In this document: positions 20,425 through 28,704 of the stretch, piece after piece
How the letters are laid out: every line of letters begins with the position of its first letter
Position numbering within the stretch: the first letter of the stretch is position 1
Origin: Mycolicibacterium helvum
GTDB taxonomy: Bacteria > Actinomycetota > Actinomycetes > Mycobacteriales > Mycobacteriaceae
Direction: 5' to 3'
Assembly (NCBI RefSeq): GCF_010731895.1
Contig: NZ_AP022596.1
Span: 434,001 to 498,000, forward strand
DNA: 64,000 nucleotides
Made by a program: the position numbers and the translations under genes
Notes under the pieces: generated by a model
What the model saw: only the letters and a program-made list of their open reading frames with translations
The model's database searches: none
What the model was told of the DNA's origin: nothing

Positions 20425-21645
20425 CTAGGCATTCGCATTGCCCGCTTTCCACTGCGACCACGGAATGTTCCAGTCGCCGAGGCCTTCCGTTCCCGGAAGT
20501 GTCGAACCCACGGTATTTCGAACCTCGACGATGTCGCCGCGCTTGGTGTTGTCGTAGAACCACCGCGCGTTGCTCGGGCTGGCGTTCAGGCAACCGTGGC
20601 TGGTGTTGGAGTAGCCCTGCGCCCCTACCGACCACGGCGCGGAGTGGACGTAGATGCCGCTGTAGGACATCTGGGTGGCCCAGTCCACCTCGGTGCGATA
20701 TCCGTTGGGCGAATTGGACGGAACGCCGTACGTCGACGAATCCATGATCATGTGCGACAACCGGTCGCCGATGATGTAGACGCCGTTGTTGGTGGGCGTG
20801 CTGTTCTTTCCCATCGAGATCGGAATCGTCTTCTCGACCACACCGTTGCGCCGGACGGTCAGCGTCTTGGTGTCGTCATCGGCGGTCGCGATCACCTCGT
20901 CGCCGATGGTGAAGTGCGACGTCAGATTCTGCTGGCCGAACAGACCGTCGCCGAGATCGACCCCGTAGGTGTTGACCGCGACGTCGACGGTGGTGCCGGG
21001 CTTCCAGTAGTTCTGCGGGCGCCAGCGCACCTCACGATTGTTCAGCCAGTAGAAGGCGCCCTCGACGGGCGGCTTGGTAGTCACCTTGATGGCGCGCTCG
21101 GCGGCGAGCCGGTTGGGAACGTTCTCGTCGAAGCGCACCGCGATGGGCTGCCCGACGCCGACGGTCTCGCCGTCACCGGGCAGTAGGTACGGCATGGTCA
21201 GGTTCTCGGGTGACTGCGTCTCGAAGGTGATCTTCTCGGCCGACACCCCGCCGAGGCCCAGCGACTGGGCGGTAAGCGTGTAGCTCTTGTTGTAGCCCAG
21301 CGGCTCGGTGGTCGCCCACGTCACGCCATCGGAGCTGAGCTTGCCCTCCACCTGTTTGCCGGCCTCGTTGACCATCATCACCGAGCCGAGCACCCCACTG
21401 GTGGCGCTGACCGTCACGGGCCGGTCCAGACGCACATCCACCGCGCCGTCCTTGACCGACGCCGTCAGCTGGGGAACCAGCAGGTCGCCGTAGGGCGTCC
21501 CCTTATCGGCGATGACCTTGACCGGCGGGGGTGCCGCCGGTTCGCTGCCGCAAGCGCTGAGCCCGATCAGCAAGGCCGGGACCATCGCGAGCGCAGCAAG
21601 CCGACGTCGCGACCGTGGGCGGTGTGCCGAACCGGCCTGTCTCAT
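20425..21645 (-). CDS. ldtC: L,D-transpeptidase lipoprotein (LppS/LdtC-like)
   Basis: 406-aa lipoprotein that forms 3-3 peptidoglycan cross-links outside the membrane. The signal peptide ends in the lipobox LSAC (Cys32). Two Ig-like (BIg) domains follow, about 50-260. The YkuD catalytic domain has 'SHGCLNAS' with nucleophile Cys352 and the upstream 'GVYIIGDRL'. The start at ATG 21643-21645 gives a normal signal peptide; the open frame runs further upstream without signal features. Equivalent to Rv2518c. Confidence 0.92.
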   Translation of the reverse strand: MRQAGSAHRPRSRRRLAALAMVPALLIGLSACGSEPAAPPPVKVIADKGTPYGDLLVPQLTASVKDGAVDVRLDRPVTVSATSGVLGSVMMVNEAGKQVEGKLSSDGVTWATTEPLGYNKSYTLTAQSLGLGGVSAEKITFETQSPENLTMPYLLPGDGETVGVGQPIAVRFDENVPNRLAAERAIKVTTKPPVEGAFYWLNNREVRWRPQNYWKPGTTVDVAVNTYGVDLGDGLFGQQNLTSHFTIGDEVIATADDDTKTLTVRRNGVVEKTIPISMGKNSTPTNNGVYIIGDRLSHMIMDSSTYGVPSNSPNGYRTEVDWATQMSYSGIYVHSAPWSVGAQGYSNTSHGCLNASPSNARWFYDNTKRGDIVEVRNTVGSTLPGTEGLGDWNIPWSQWKAGNANA

Positions 21646-21807
21646 ATCACTCTCTGTCTTGCTAGCTGTGTGAACGCTGGGGGTGATTGGCAATATTCTA
21701 AGGGAATACGGCAGTGCTGGCGACTGCACAGGTCAGCGGGCCGGGGCGGTCACCAGCGCAATTTCATGTTCGGCAGTGGTGTTTGTTATTGTCGCTGACG
21801 CAGTGAC

Positions 21808-21880
<73 letters not shown>

Positions 21881-21885
21881 CAGTA

Positions 21886-21915
21886 CGAGAGCCCCGGAGA
21901 ATTCCGGGGCTCTCG
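21886..21915 (+). terminator. Hairpin terminator after tRNA-Lys
   Basis: Stem CGAGAGCCCCGG / CCGGGGCTCTCG (12 bp) with a short loop, five bases after the tRNA. No strong T-tract follows, as is common for mycobacterial terminators. Confidence 0.8.
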
Positions 21916-22070
21916 GCCGTTTCCGGGCCGGTTGCGAACCCCTGATCATCTGATCAGCGAAGCTCTGCGGCTCCAGATCCACCGCGCAACTTCGCGATTC
22001 GACCGGCCAGCTAATCCCGAGCACGATAAGGTGCGACTACTCCATTCATGTCGGACGGCCGGGGGGCTTG

Positions 22071-23651
22071 ATGAAGCGTCGGACGCTAGCAGCGGCTTTG
22101 ACGGTGGCACTGCTGTGCACTGCCACCACGGGCAGTTACTCCATCGCGCCACCGGCCACGTCACGCGGCCATGCAGTCGCCATCCCTGTCGTGCTCACCG
22201 GCGCGGTCAACGAGGCGCCGACGACGCTCGGCGTCGCGGACTCGACGCTCTACACCCTGTCCCAAGCCGATGTCGACGCCACCCTCGACCATCTGAAAGA
22301 CATGGGCGTCAACGACATTCGCATCGCAGTGCCGTGGGTGTACATGCAGCCCCAAAACAACGAAAACTACGACTGGTCCAAGATGGACTACGTCGTGCAT
22401 GCGGCCAGCGAGCGCGGCATCAACATTGTCGGGGTCATCAGCGGCACACCGACCTGGGCCGGCTTCCCCCTCAACGGGCATTCCGATCCCGCCGACTATG
22501 CGCGGTTCGCCTCAGCGGTGGCCGCCCGCTACAACGACGCGAGCACGATCGGCACGATCGACGACTACGAAATCTGGAATGAGCCCAACGGGGCGTTGTT
22601 CTACAACCCGGTGAGCGCAGCGTCCTACACAAAGATGCTGCAGGCGGCCTATCCGGCCATCAAGGCAAGCAACCCGAACGCCGTAGTGATCGCGGGTGTG
22701 CTGGGGGCGGTCCAAACGATTTCCGGGCTATCGGTGGCACCACAGACCTTCCTCAAACAGATGTACGCCTCGGGCGCCGGAGGTTATTTCGACGCCCTGT
22801 CCTATCACCCCTACCACTACACGCTGCCGTTCTCGCTGGGCACCGGTGTCGCCAATTCCCCGTTGGAGCAGGTGAAGGCGCTGCGGGCGCTGATGGACGC
22901 CAACGGCGACGCCGACCTCAAAATCTGGGCCACCGAATACGGTCTGCCGACCAATTACCCGATCACACAAACGCAGCAGGCCGCCTTCATTCACGACTTC
23001 GTCGTGGCCTGGCAGAACGTCGAAGGCGCCGGACCGATGTTCATCTACACCACGCGGGACTCCAACACCGGCGGCTTCGACGACGAGGAGAACTTCGGAC
23101 TGTTCAAGACGAACTGGAGCCCGAAGGCAGCGGTCGCGACCGTCGAAGAACTGATCCGCCAGCTAGCAACCGGGACCCTGCAGCCGTTCGATGTCACTCC
23201 GTACGCCAACAAGATCGACTTCCTGGGGGCGGCGGTGATCGTCATCCGCCAGGTCATCAACTTGCTTCTGATCGTGCCCAAAGCGATCTACCAGCTCGCG
23301 AATTCCGCGGTCACCGCGATCACCCGCGCGATCGGATCGGCTCTGGGGATCATCCCGCCGGCCGCTACCGCAGCCAGCACCTCGGCGAAGTCCTCTGACG
23401 CCAAGGCCAACGAAGTCCCATCGACGGCGAAAGTCACTGCCGCACAGCCGAACCGCAAGGCCGTCGCGAATGCGGCGCCGCGGCCGACGCTGTCGGCGCC
23501 GCGCACCACAACGGCCGTTGAGTCCGCTGCCGCCACGACCACATCCAGCAAGACCAAGACGGCCAAGGCGGGCGTCTCGGCATCGACGTCTGCAAAGCCC
23601 AAGGCTCGCGGGACCGGCGGGCCGGCGCTACGTCCGTCCGCCGCGGACTAG
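22071..23651 (+). CDS. Secreted clan-A glycoside hydrolase (cellulase/GH39-like) with low-complexity tail
   Basis: 526-aa exported protein. The signal peptide is about residues 1-25, then comes a TIM barrel (about 35-355). 'YEIWNEPNG' carries the probable acid/base Glu and 'IWATEYGLPT' the probable nucleophile Glu, both at positions normal for clan GH-A retaining enzymes. A hydrophobic segment near 395-425 ('AAVIVIRQVINLLLIV') and an Ala/Ser/Thr/Lys-rich tail of about 90 residues follow. Substrate unknown; a cell-wall or environmental glycan is plausible. ATG 22071 follows a G-rich site; TTG 22068 is too close to it. Confidence 0.83.
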   Translation: MKRRTLAAALTVALLCTATTGSYSIAPPATSRGHAVAIPVVLTGAVNEAPTTLGVADSTLYTLSQADVDATLDHLKDMGVNDIRIAVPWVYMQPQNNENYDWSKMDYVVHAASERGINIVGVISGTPTWAGFPLNGHSDPADYARFASAVAARYNDASTIGTIDDYEIWNEPNGALFYNPVSAASYTKMLQAAYPAIKASNPNAVVIAGVLGAVQTISGLSVAPQTFLKQMYASGAGGYFDALSYHPYHYTLPFSLGTGVANSPLEQVKALRALMDANGDADLKIWATEYGLPTNYPITQTQQAAFIHDFVVAWQNVEGAGPMFIYTTRDSNTGGFDDEENFGLFKTNWSPKAAVATVEELIRQLATGTLQPFDVTPYANKIDFLGAAVIVIRQVINLLLIVPKAIYQLANSAVTAITRAIGSALGIIPPAATAASTSAKSSDAKANEVPSTAKVTAAQPNRKAVANAAPRPTLSAPRTTTAVESAAATTTSSKTKTAKAGVSASTSAKPKARGTGGPALRPSAAD

Positions 23652-23721
23652 TCAGCCGCACTACCGAAGAACATCGATAACGAGCTCGGGCTGTTCCCAG
23701 AGGCGACTACAGTCGGACCCC

Positions 23722-25095
23722 ATGGCCGATCTCGCGGCACTCTTCGCCGACATCGTCGGCCCCACTCACCTGTTAACCGGTGACGCCATCTCCGAGGACT
23801 ACGGCCACGACGAGGCGCTGACCATCCCGCCGCAACGCCCCGCCTACCTCGCCAAGCCGGCCACCGCCGACGAGGTCGCCGCGCTGCTCAAGGCCGCGAC
23901 CGCACATCACGTGCCAGTGACCGCACGGGGGTCGGGTTGCGGCCTGTCCGGCGCGGCCCAGCCCGTCGCCGACGGCCTGCTGATCACGTTCGAGCGGATG
24001 AACGCCGTACTGGAGATCGACACTGCCAACCATGTCGCGGTGGTGCAGCCGGGCGTGACGCTGACCGAGCTGGACGCCCAGACCGCCAGGGCGGGACTGA
24101 GCTATACGGTGTATCCCGGTGAGCTGTCCTCGAGCGTCGGCGGCAACGTCGGGACCAACGCCGGTGGCATGCGGGCGGTGAAGTATGGCGTCACCCGGCA
24201 CAACGTCCTCGGTCTGCAGGCTGTGCTGCCCACCGGCGAGATCATCCGCACCGGCGGCAAGATGTCGAAGATCTCGACGGGTTATGACCTCACCCAGTTG
24301 ATCATCGGCTCCGAGGGCACGCTGGCGCTGGTGACCGAGGTGACCGTGAAGCTCGTCCCGCGACTGGCACACAGCGCTACTGTGCTGGCCCCGTTCGGCG
24401 ACTTCGACCAGGTGATGGCTGCCGTCCCGAAACTCATATCGAGCGGGCTGAACCCGACCATCGTCGAATACATCGACAACGTGGTGATGGCGGCGATCGT
24501 CAACGCCGAGAACCTGGAGCTGGGAATCCCCGAGGCGATCCGGGAGACATGTGCGGCCTACCTCGTTGTCGCGCTGGAGAACAACCACGCCGATCGTCTC
24601 GACGAGGACGCCACGGCCCTCGGCGAGCTGCTCAGCGACTGGGGTGCATTGGATGCGTATGTTCTGCAGGGAAATTCGGCCCGGCGGCTGATCGTGGCGC
24701 GGGAGAACGTGTTCTGGACCGCCAAAGCGATCGGCGCCGACGACATCATCGACGTGGTGGTGCCGAGAGCGTCGATGCCGGAGTTCCTGCGCCGAGCCCG
24801 GGACATCGCACTCGCCGAGGGTGTCGGAATGAGCGGCTGCGGGCATGCCGGCGACGGAAACGTGCACGGCGTGCTGTTCTGCAAAGACCCGCAGATCCGC
24901 AAGAAAATCCTGACCGCGGTCTTCGCCATGGGGATGTCGCTGGGCGGGGCGATCTCCGGTGAGCATGGCGTCGGGCGGGCCAAGGCCGACTATTTCTGCG
25001 AGCTGGAAGACCCGGCGAAGCTGGCGTTGATGCGGCGGATCAAGGAGAGCTTCGACCCGGCCGGCATCCTCAACCCCGGCGCGGTGTTCGTCTAG
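23722..25095 (+). CDS. glcD: FAD-linked oxidase, glycolate/D-lactate oxidase GlcD-like
   Basis: 457-aa flavoprotein. The N-terminal PCMH-type FAD domain has 'TARGSGCGLSGAA', 'YPGELSSSVGGNVGTNAGG' and 'IIGSEGTLALVTEVT'. The C-terminal FAD-oxidase domain has 'GCGHAGDGNVHG' and 'GAISGEHGVGRAK'. It oxidises a 2-hydroxy acid such as glycolate or D-lactate. The start at ATG 23722 is the family N-terminus; the frame extends upstream only through the glycosidase 3' end. There are no GlcE/GlcF subunits nearby, so it may act alone. Confidence 0.9.
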   Translation: MADLAALFADIVGPTHLLTGDAISEDYGHDEALTIPPQRPAYLAKPATADEVAALLKAATAHHVPVTARGSGCGLSGAAQPVADGLLITFERMNAVLEIDTANHVAVVQPGVTLTELDAQTARAGLSYTVYPGELSSSVGGNVGTNAGGMRAVKYGVTRHNVLGLQAVLPTGEIIRTGGKMSKISTGYDLTQLIIGSEGTLALVTEVTVKLVPRLAHSATVLAPFGDFDQVMAAVPKLISSGLNPTIVEYIDNVVMAAIVNAENLELGIPEAIRETCAAYLVVALENNHADRLDEDATALGELLSDWGALDAYVLQGNSARRLIVARENVFWTAKAIGADDIIDVVVPRASMPEFLRRARDIALAEGVGMSGCGHAGDGNVHGVLFCKDPQIRKKILTAVFAMGMSLGGAISGEHGVGRAKADYFCELEDPAKLALMRRIKESFDPAGILNPGAVFV

Positions 25096-25253
25096 TCGCG
25101 ACCCGCGAGGGGCGGGTTGCCCTCGACGAGCTGCTCAGCCACTTCGTGCACTGGCACATCGACCGCGCCAACGCCTGCCGATCGCGCTTCCCTGATCGGC
25201 ATATGACGTTGCCCGAGATCACCGGCGCACATCCCGGGAGCGGTGTGAGATGA
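25095..25253 (+). pseudogene. Remnant of a cytochrome P450 C-terminus
   Basis: Directly after the glcD stop a frame reads 'REGRVALDELLSHF' then 'W-x-I-D-x-A-N-A', resembling the last helix region of mycobacterial P450s ('LEGRVALDELL...W-x-V-D'). There is no start codon and no heme-Cys region upstream, so only the terminal 50 residues or so survive. The evidence is a short motif match. Confidence 0.4.
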
Positions 25254-25386
25254 GTCGCTGTGAGTATGCTGAGCGACCCGTTAAGACGGCTGACTGACCA
25301 GCGGGTATGTGTGTCAATAGATAACCGGCGGCCCGTTCTGAACCGAAAGACAACCCATTGTGCTGCAGTAATGTCACGAACGGTGT

Positions 25387-25392
25387 TATAGT
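25387..25392 (+). promoter_or_regulatory. Possible -10 element TATAGT
   Basis: TATAGT lies in the 210-base gene-free stretch after the P450 remnant, 71 bases upstream of a small open reading frame. No clear -35 hexamer is spaced correctly. Confidence 0.3.
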
Positions 25393-25463
25393 CGCCGTTA
25401 GCTGAACTGACCATCAGCCGCCCACGGACATGATGTCCAGTGATCAAGTAAGGACTTAGCCGC

Positions 25464-25625
25464 ATGGCGCCGGAAAAGCTCGTTCCTAGCCCCGCAGGCG
25501 AAGTAGCTCCGCAGTCCTCCGCGCCGGTCACCCCGATGCACATTCACAGCTGCAGCCGGATCGGCCTGACGGCCAATCCCCCGGGTCTGCGGCGTTCGCT
25601 CGGCGACTGGTTACGCCGCCGCTGA
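25464..25625 (+). CDS. Possible small protein of unknown function
   Basis: 53-aa frame from ATG 25464 to TGA 25625 with TAAGGAC about 9 bases upstream and a TATAGT box further up. It is proline- and arginine-rich, ends 'GDWLRRR' and has one Cys. It ends three bases before the convergent DUF3618 gene. I do not recognise it. Confidence 0.4.
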   Translation: MAPEKLVPSPAGEVAPQSSAPVTPMHIHSCSRIGLTANPPGLRRSLGDWLRRR

Positions 25626-25628
25626 TCG

Positions 25629-25856
25629 CTATCCGTTACGGATTCGGCGGATCACCAGCACCACTGTCACCACACTGACGCCAGCCAGCGCCGCGACCAC
25701 CGGCGGTCTCTTCACGAAGCGCAATACCGCGGACCTGACGTCGTCGGCGATGCGCTGCGGATTGGCCCGTTCGGCCAGCGAGTCCACCGTCACCGCCAAC
25801 CGGTCACGAGCCTGATCGATCTCAGCCTTGATGACCTCGGGATCCCGGTCCGCCAC
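25629..25856 (-). CDS. DUF3618 small membrane protein (Rv2520c-like)
   Basis: 75-aa protein. The N-terminal amphipathic helix 'MADRDPEVIKAEIDQARDRL' plus 'TVDSLAERANP' is the DUF3618 signature. One transmembrane helix near 52-68 ('VVAALAGVSVVTVVLVI') ends in basic residues. The start at ATG 25854-25856 is divergent from bcp. Function unknown. Confidence 0.86.
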   Translation of the reverse strand: MADRDPEVIKAEIDQARDRLAVTVDSLAERANPQRIADDVRSAVLRFVKRPPVVAALAGVSVVTVVLVIRRIRNG

Positions 25857-25944
25857 TTCAGTCCTCCAAACTGCCGCCCTGCCGAACTACCCTAGATCAA
25901 CCCGGGCCAACCCCGATGCACCGGTAGATGAAGGGACCATTTAG

Positions 25945-26421
25945 GTGACGGACACAGCACGCCTCGAAGTCGGCGACAAAGCACCGGCATTCAGCCTGCC
26001 GGATGCTGAGGGCAACACCGTGAAACTGTCCGACTTCAAGGGCCGCAAAGTGATCGTCTACTTCTACCCGGCCGCGATGACCCCGGGCTGCACCAAGCAG
26101 GCCTGCGATTTTCGGGACAGTCTGGCCGAGCTGAACGGCGCGGGCATCGACGTCGTCGGCATCTCGCCCGACAAGCCGGAGAAACTGGCCAAGTTCACCG
26201 ACCGCGACCAGCTGACGTTCCCGCTGCTGTCCGACCCCGACAAGAAAGTGCTCACCGAGTGGGGCGCCTACGGCGAGAAAAAGCTCTACGGCAAGACCGT
26301 GCTGGGCGTCATCCGCTCGACGTTCGTGGTCGACGAGAAGGGCAAGATCGAGGTCGCCCAGTACAACGTGAAGGCTGCACATACGTCAACATTCATCCAG
26401 AAGAAAATCCTTGCAACCTAG
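25945..26421 (+). CDS. bcp: Peroxiredoxin Bcp, C-terminus replaced by integrated element
   Basis: Thiol peroxidase of the Bcp/PrxQ group, 158 aa. Peroxidatic Cys49 and Cys54 are in 'TPGCTKQACDF', and the Prx fold is intact to residue 138. From Q139-Y140-N141-V142 onward the sequence crosses the left attachment core. The usual mycobacterial ending (GHVAKLRRD-type) is replaced by 'AAHTSTFIQKKILAT'. The native ending lies 12.8 kb away at 39192-39251. Both catalytic cysteines are kept, so the chimera is probably still active. The start is GTG 25945 after AGGGACC. Confidence 0.92.
   Translation: MTDTARLEVGDKAPAFSLPDAEGNTVKLSDFKGRKVIVYFYPAAMTPGCTKQACDFRDSLAELNGAGIDVVGISPDKPEKLAKFTDRDQLTFPLLSDPDKKVLTEWGAYGEKKLYGKTVLGVIRSTFVVDEKGKIEVAQYNVKAAHTSTFIQKKILAT
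26359..26369 (+). mobile_element. attL core of the bcp-integrated element
   Basis: The 11-bp sequence cagtacaacgt occurs here and at 39192-39202, within bcp codons 139-142 at both ends. The flanks agree with bcp only on the outer side of each copy. Short cores like this are normal for large serine integrases. Confidence 0.85.
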
Positions 26422-26466
26422 TCTTCCAAACTGATTACGCGGGTTCGACTCCCGTCGCCCGCTCCA
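26420..26466 (+). repeat. 3' half of tRNA-Gly(TCC), an attachment-core-like fragment
   Basis: 47 bases reading from the anticodon stem (AGTCTTCCAAACTGA, anticodon TCC) through the T-arm (GCGGGTTCGACTCCCGT) to the acceptor CGCCCGC-T-CCA. The 5' half (acceptor, D-arm) is absent: bcp coding sequence lies upstream. This is not a working tRNA. Its extent matches the attachment core used by tRNA-Gly-targeting tyrosine integrases such as that of phage L5. No second copy is seen in the window. Confidence 0.85.
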
Positions 26467-26536
26467 GGAACCGGCCGGTAGAGCGGTTTTAGCAGGTCGA
26501 AAGCCCCTTCGGGCGGACTCGGCTGTACATACTCTT

Positions 26537-26554
26537 GCCCCGATTCGTCGGGGC
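26537..26554 (+). terminator. Hairpin with TTCG loop (terminator-like)
   Basis: GCCCCGA-TTCG-TCGGGGC, a perfect 7-bp stem with a stable tetraloop, after the tRNA-Gly fragment and 33 bases before the next gene. There is no T-tract. It could end read-through from bcp or sit in the 5' leader of the next gene. Confidence 0.55.
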
Positions 26555-26587
26555 TAGGTGCGATAGTGGTCGCCAGGGAGGCGGGGA

Positions 26588-27991
26588 ATGCTGGCACAGA
26601 GGCTTCTATGGGGCGGCGGCACTATCACGTCGGCCGTCATGACCTACCTGGCGTTCGCACAGGTCGAGAACCAACTTGCGCGATGGTCGTTCGGACTCGT
26701 ATTTGGCCTGCTGCTCATCGCGTCGTTGGTCATGTTCCCCTGGGGCCAGAATGCTGACGGCTCGGGGCGAAGTATCGCGACGACGATCCGCGGCCAACGG
26801 AACGCGTCGCTGGTTTCCGGGGATGGCTCGACAAATACCGGAAACGTCACGAACTCTGGCGATGGTGCCGTCACCACGATCAATCTCCATGGGCTGCAGG
26901 TCACGGTCACGGAACTTAGACAATTGACGCTCGATGCCAGCCGCTCGGTTGTGTTGCCTGAGGCGAGAACCGTCGCGAAGGAGGTCGCGAGCGAGACTGC
27001 CGGGCACGCCATCGAGGAGCGCTCAAGCGCACTTGTTCAGAAAGTCATCGATCGATTTAACGAAACCAATCCTGAACTATTCGCGCGGTGGGATGACCCC
27101 AGATTTCTGGCCGCCTTGACGGTCGCCCAGCGAGGCTACGCGGAGACCGGCGATGAAACATTGGCGGATCTCTACGCCGAATTGCTGACCACACTTGCAT
27201 CTCAGAAGGTGCGTACTAGACGCGAGATTCTTGTACGTCAAGCTATTGATGTCGCCGGTCGGTTAACTACAGAACATGTCAACGCCCTCGCCGTCAAACT
27301 CTATATATATTATTTCAAATATACTGAACCGTGGGACACGGACCAATTTATTGCAGCTTATGACACGTTATTAAGCCCCTACTATGGCCGAATTCCGACC
27401 AGTCCGCTTGACTATCAGTACATGAGTTCAGCTGGGGTCGGTTACATCGATCAATTGCAAGCATTTGCGAATACCCCCTATCAGCAGATCTGGAAATCCT
27501 ATCCTAACTCGATGTACCCGGCGTTTACCTTTGCGGAGATGCGAGAAACTCTGCTGAGCGACGACTATGAATACCTCGACGAAGTTCAAGAACTGCTCGG
27601 TATGATCGGAACTAATCCAGATAACTTTGTTCAGACCGGCACAGGCACCATGGTCAAATCCGAAGGGATCGAAGAGCTACGATTCCGCGTCGCACCGGAT
27701 GCGATAGGTACCGTTCTGAGCACCGATAAGAACGTAGTGAACGGGCTGACGGAGCCGCAGAAACTACTGCGTTCCATGATCGAAGAGCGCGCTTTGAGCG
27801 TCCAACAGTTTGCTGTCCGAGTCCGCGAGCTGAAGCCTGATTTAGCGGATTTCTTTGACTCTTTCAATAAGCAAGGAGGCTTCGGCGGCTTCCAATTGCA
27901 TCCGGTGGGATTCATCCTCGCTCAAAATGAGATAGCCGATCAAGCACCCCAACTAGCAGCGCTGATCGATTCAGCTATCGATGACGGCTAA
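26588..27991 (+). CDS. Membrane-anchored protein resembling the LPO_1073/Vpar_1526 family; candidate defence cargo
   Basis: 467 aa. Two N-terminal transmembrane helices (about 10-25, 31-52) are followed by a Gly/Asn/Thr-rich linker ('GSTNTGNVTNSGDGAV') and a long helical cytosolic domain with 'DPRFLAALTVAQRGYAETGD', 'LADLYAELLTTL', 'RQAIDVAGRLTTEHVNALAV'. That segment order resembles proteins named LPO_1073/Vpar_1526, which I recall as having unknown function; a defence role is inference. GGGAGGCGGGGA precedes the ATG. Codon use is clearly more A/T-rich than in the host backbone (for example around 27301-27330), indicating foreign origin. Confidence 0.68.
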   Translation: MLAQRLLWGGGTITSAVMTYLAFAQVENQLARWSFGLVFGLLLIASLVMFPWGQNADGSGRSIATTIRGQRNASLVSGDGSTNTGNVTNSGDGAVTTINLHGLQVTVTELRQLTLDASRSVVLPEARTVAKEVASETAGHAIEERSSALVQKVIDRFNETNPELFARWDDPRFLAALTVAQRGYAETGDETLADLYAELLTTLASQKVRTRREILVRQAIDVAGRLTTEHVNALAVKLYIYYFKYTEPWDTDQFIAAYDTLLSPYYGRIPTSPLDYQYMSSAGVGYIDQLQAFANTPYQQIWKSYPNSMYPAFTFAEMRETLLSDDYEYLDEVQELLGMIGTNPDNFVQTGTGTMVKSEGIEELRFRVAPDAIGTVLSTDKNVVNGLTEPQKLLRSMIEERALSVQQFAVRVRELKPDLADFFDSFNKQGGFGGFQLHPVGFILAQNEIADQAPQLAALIDSAIDDG

Positions 27992-28036
27992 ACCCCCGAA
28001 ACGGCACCGCGCCTTCTTCCTTTCAGTGTCGAACAA

Positions 28037-28318
28037 TCACCGGAGACAGGTCGAGATCTGGTCGGCCTGGCGCGTGCCGATCAACATCCCGACCTCCGAG
28101 AGCGGTTGGCAGTCAAGGCAGTTCGGATAACGGCTCGTGTGTCCCAGAACGGCACAGAGCCGGGCTCGTATCCGATCGGATACCTCGCGTGCTGCCGCTG
28201 ACAGTGGCTTGCTGGCAGGCACCGGGGTTCCCTCGATTCGGGCTCGCAAGATGTCCACGATCGAATGCGTGGGTACTTCCGGTTCTGAGATCCGCTTCCA
28301 CGGCTTGCCAGCCCTCAT
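28037..28318 (-). CDS. Small phage-type protein, unknown
   Basis: 93-aa protein whose ATG overlaps the stop of the preceding gene (ATGA), so it is the distal partner of a two-gene unit. 'AREVSDRIRARLCAVLGH' and 'CLDC' near the C-terminus leave three cysteines and a His that might bind a metal. Such small genes often follow terminase small subunits, but I cannot assign a function. Confidence 0.6.
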   Translation of the reverse strand: MRAGKPWKRISEPEVPTHSIVDILRARIEGTPVPASKPLSAAAREVSDRIRARLCAVLGHTSRYPNCLDCQPLSEVGMLIGTRQADQISTCLR

Positions 28319-28704
28319 CGCTTGTATCTCGCTGCTGCCGCCACGCGTCCAACCTCGCTGCGGGTTAGCTTGCGGCCGAATGCGTCGTCGTCCTCGACGC
28401 GGATCGCCTTAAGCATCGCCAGGAGCAACTGTTGGTTGCGCTGTACGTCTTTGATCTCGGGCATCGAATCGGGCTGACCGTTGTAGCCCGACACTCGAGT
28501 GTCGTCGCCGGCTCTGCGGATGACCCTGCGTTGTCGTGCGATCTCGTCAGCGAGGTAGCACGCTTCCTCGATCACAGTGACGGTCTCGGGGCTGCCGCTG
28601 AAATCGCCTGATTCGTGCATCTCACGCCACAACCGCTTGCCGCGTGTCTTCAGCCCAGTCGGGTACCTCGGGATGACTGGCGATTCTGTGTCGTTATCGG
28701 GCAT
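28315..28704 (-). CDS. Phage terminase small-subunit-like protein
   Basis: 129-aa basic helical protein. 'GLKTRGKRLWREMHE' near the N-terminus, 'EEACYLADEIARQRRVIRRAG' and the C-terminal 'LTRSEVGRVAAAARYKR' are reminiscent of P27-type terminase small subunits of actinophages. The start at ATG 28702-28704 follows AAAGTAGG; the longer open frame upstream is proline/arginine-rich and probably not coding. No large subunit is present, as seen in some phage satellites. The call rests on pattern resemblance only. Confidence 0.55.
   Translation of the reverse strand: MPDNDTESPVIPRYPTGLKTRGKRLWREMHESGDFSGSPETVTVIEEACYLADEIARQRRVIRRAGDDTRVSGYNGQPDSMPEIKDVQRNQQLLLAMLKAIRVEDDDAFGRKLTRSEVGRVAAAARYKR

Noticed and set aside
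25070..25543. 157-codon minus-strand gene between glcD and DUF3618
   Set aside because: It overlaps the P450-like remnant and a better-supported small plus-strand frame. Composition is unconvincing.
26395..26466. Complete tRNA gene at the left end of the element
   Set aside because: The acceptor 5' strand and D-arm are missing; bcp coding sequence occupies their place.
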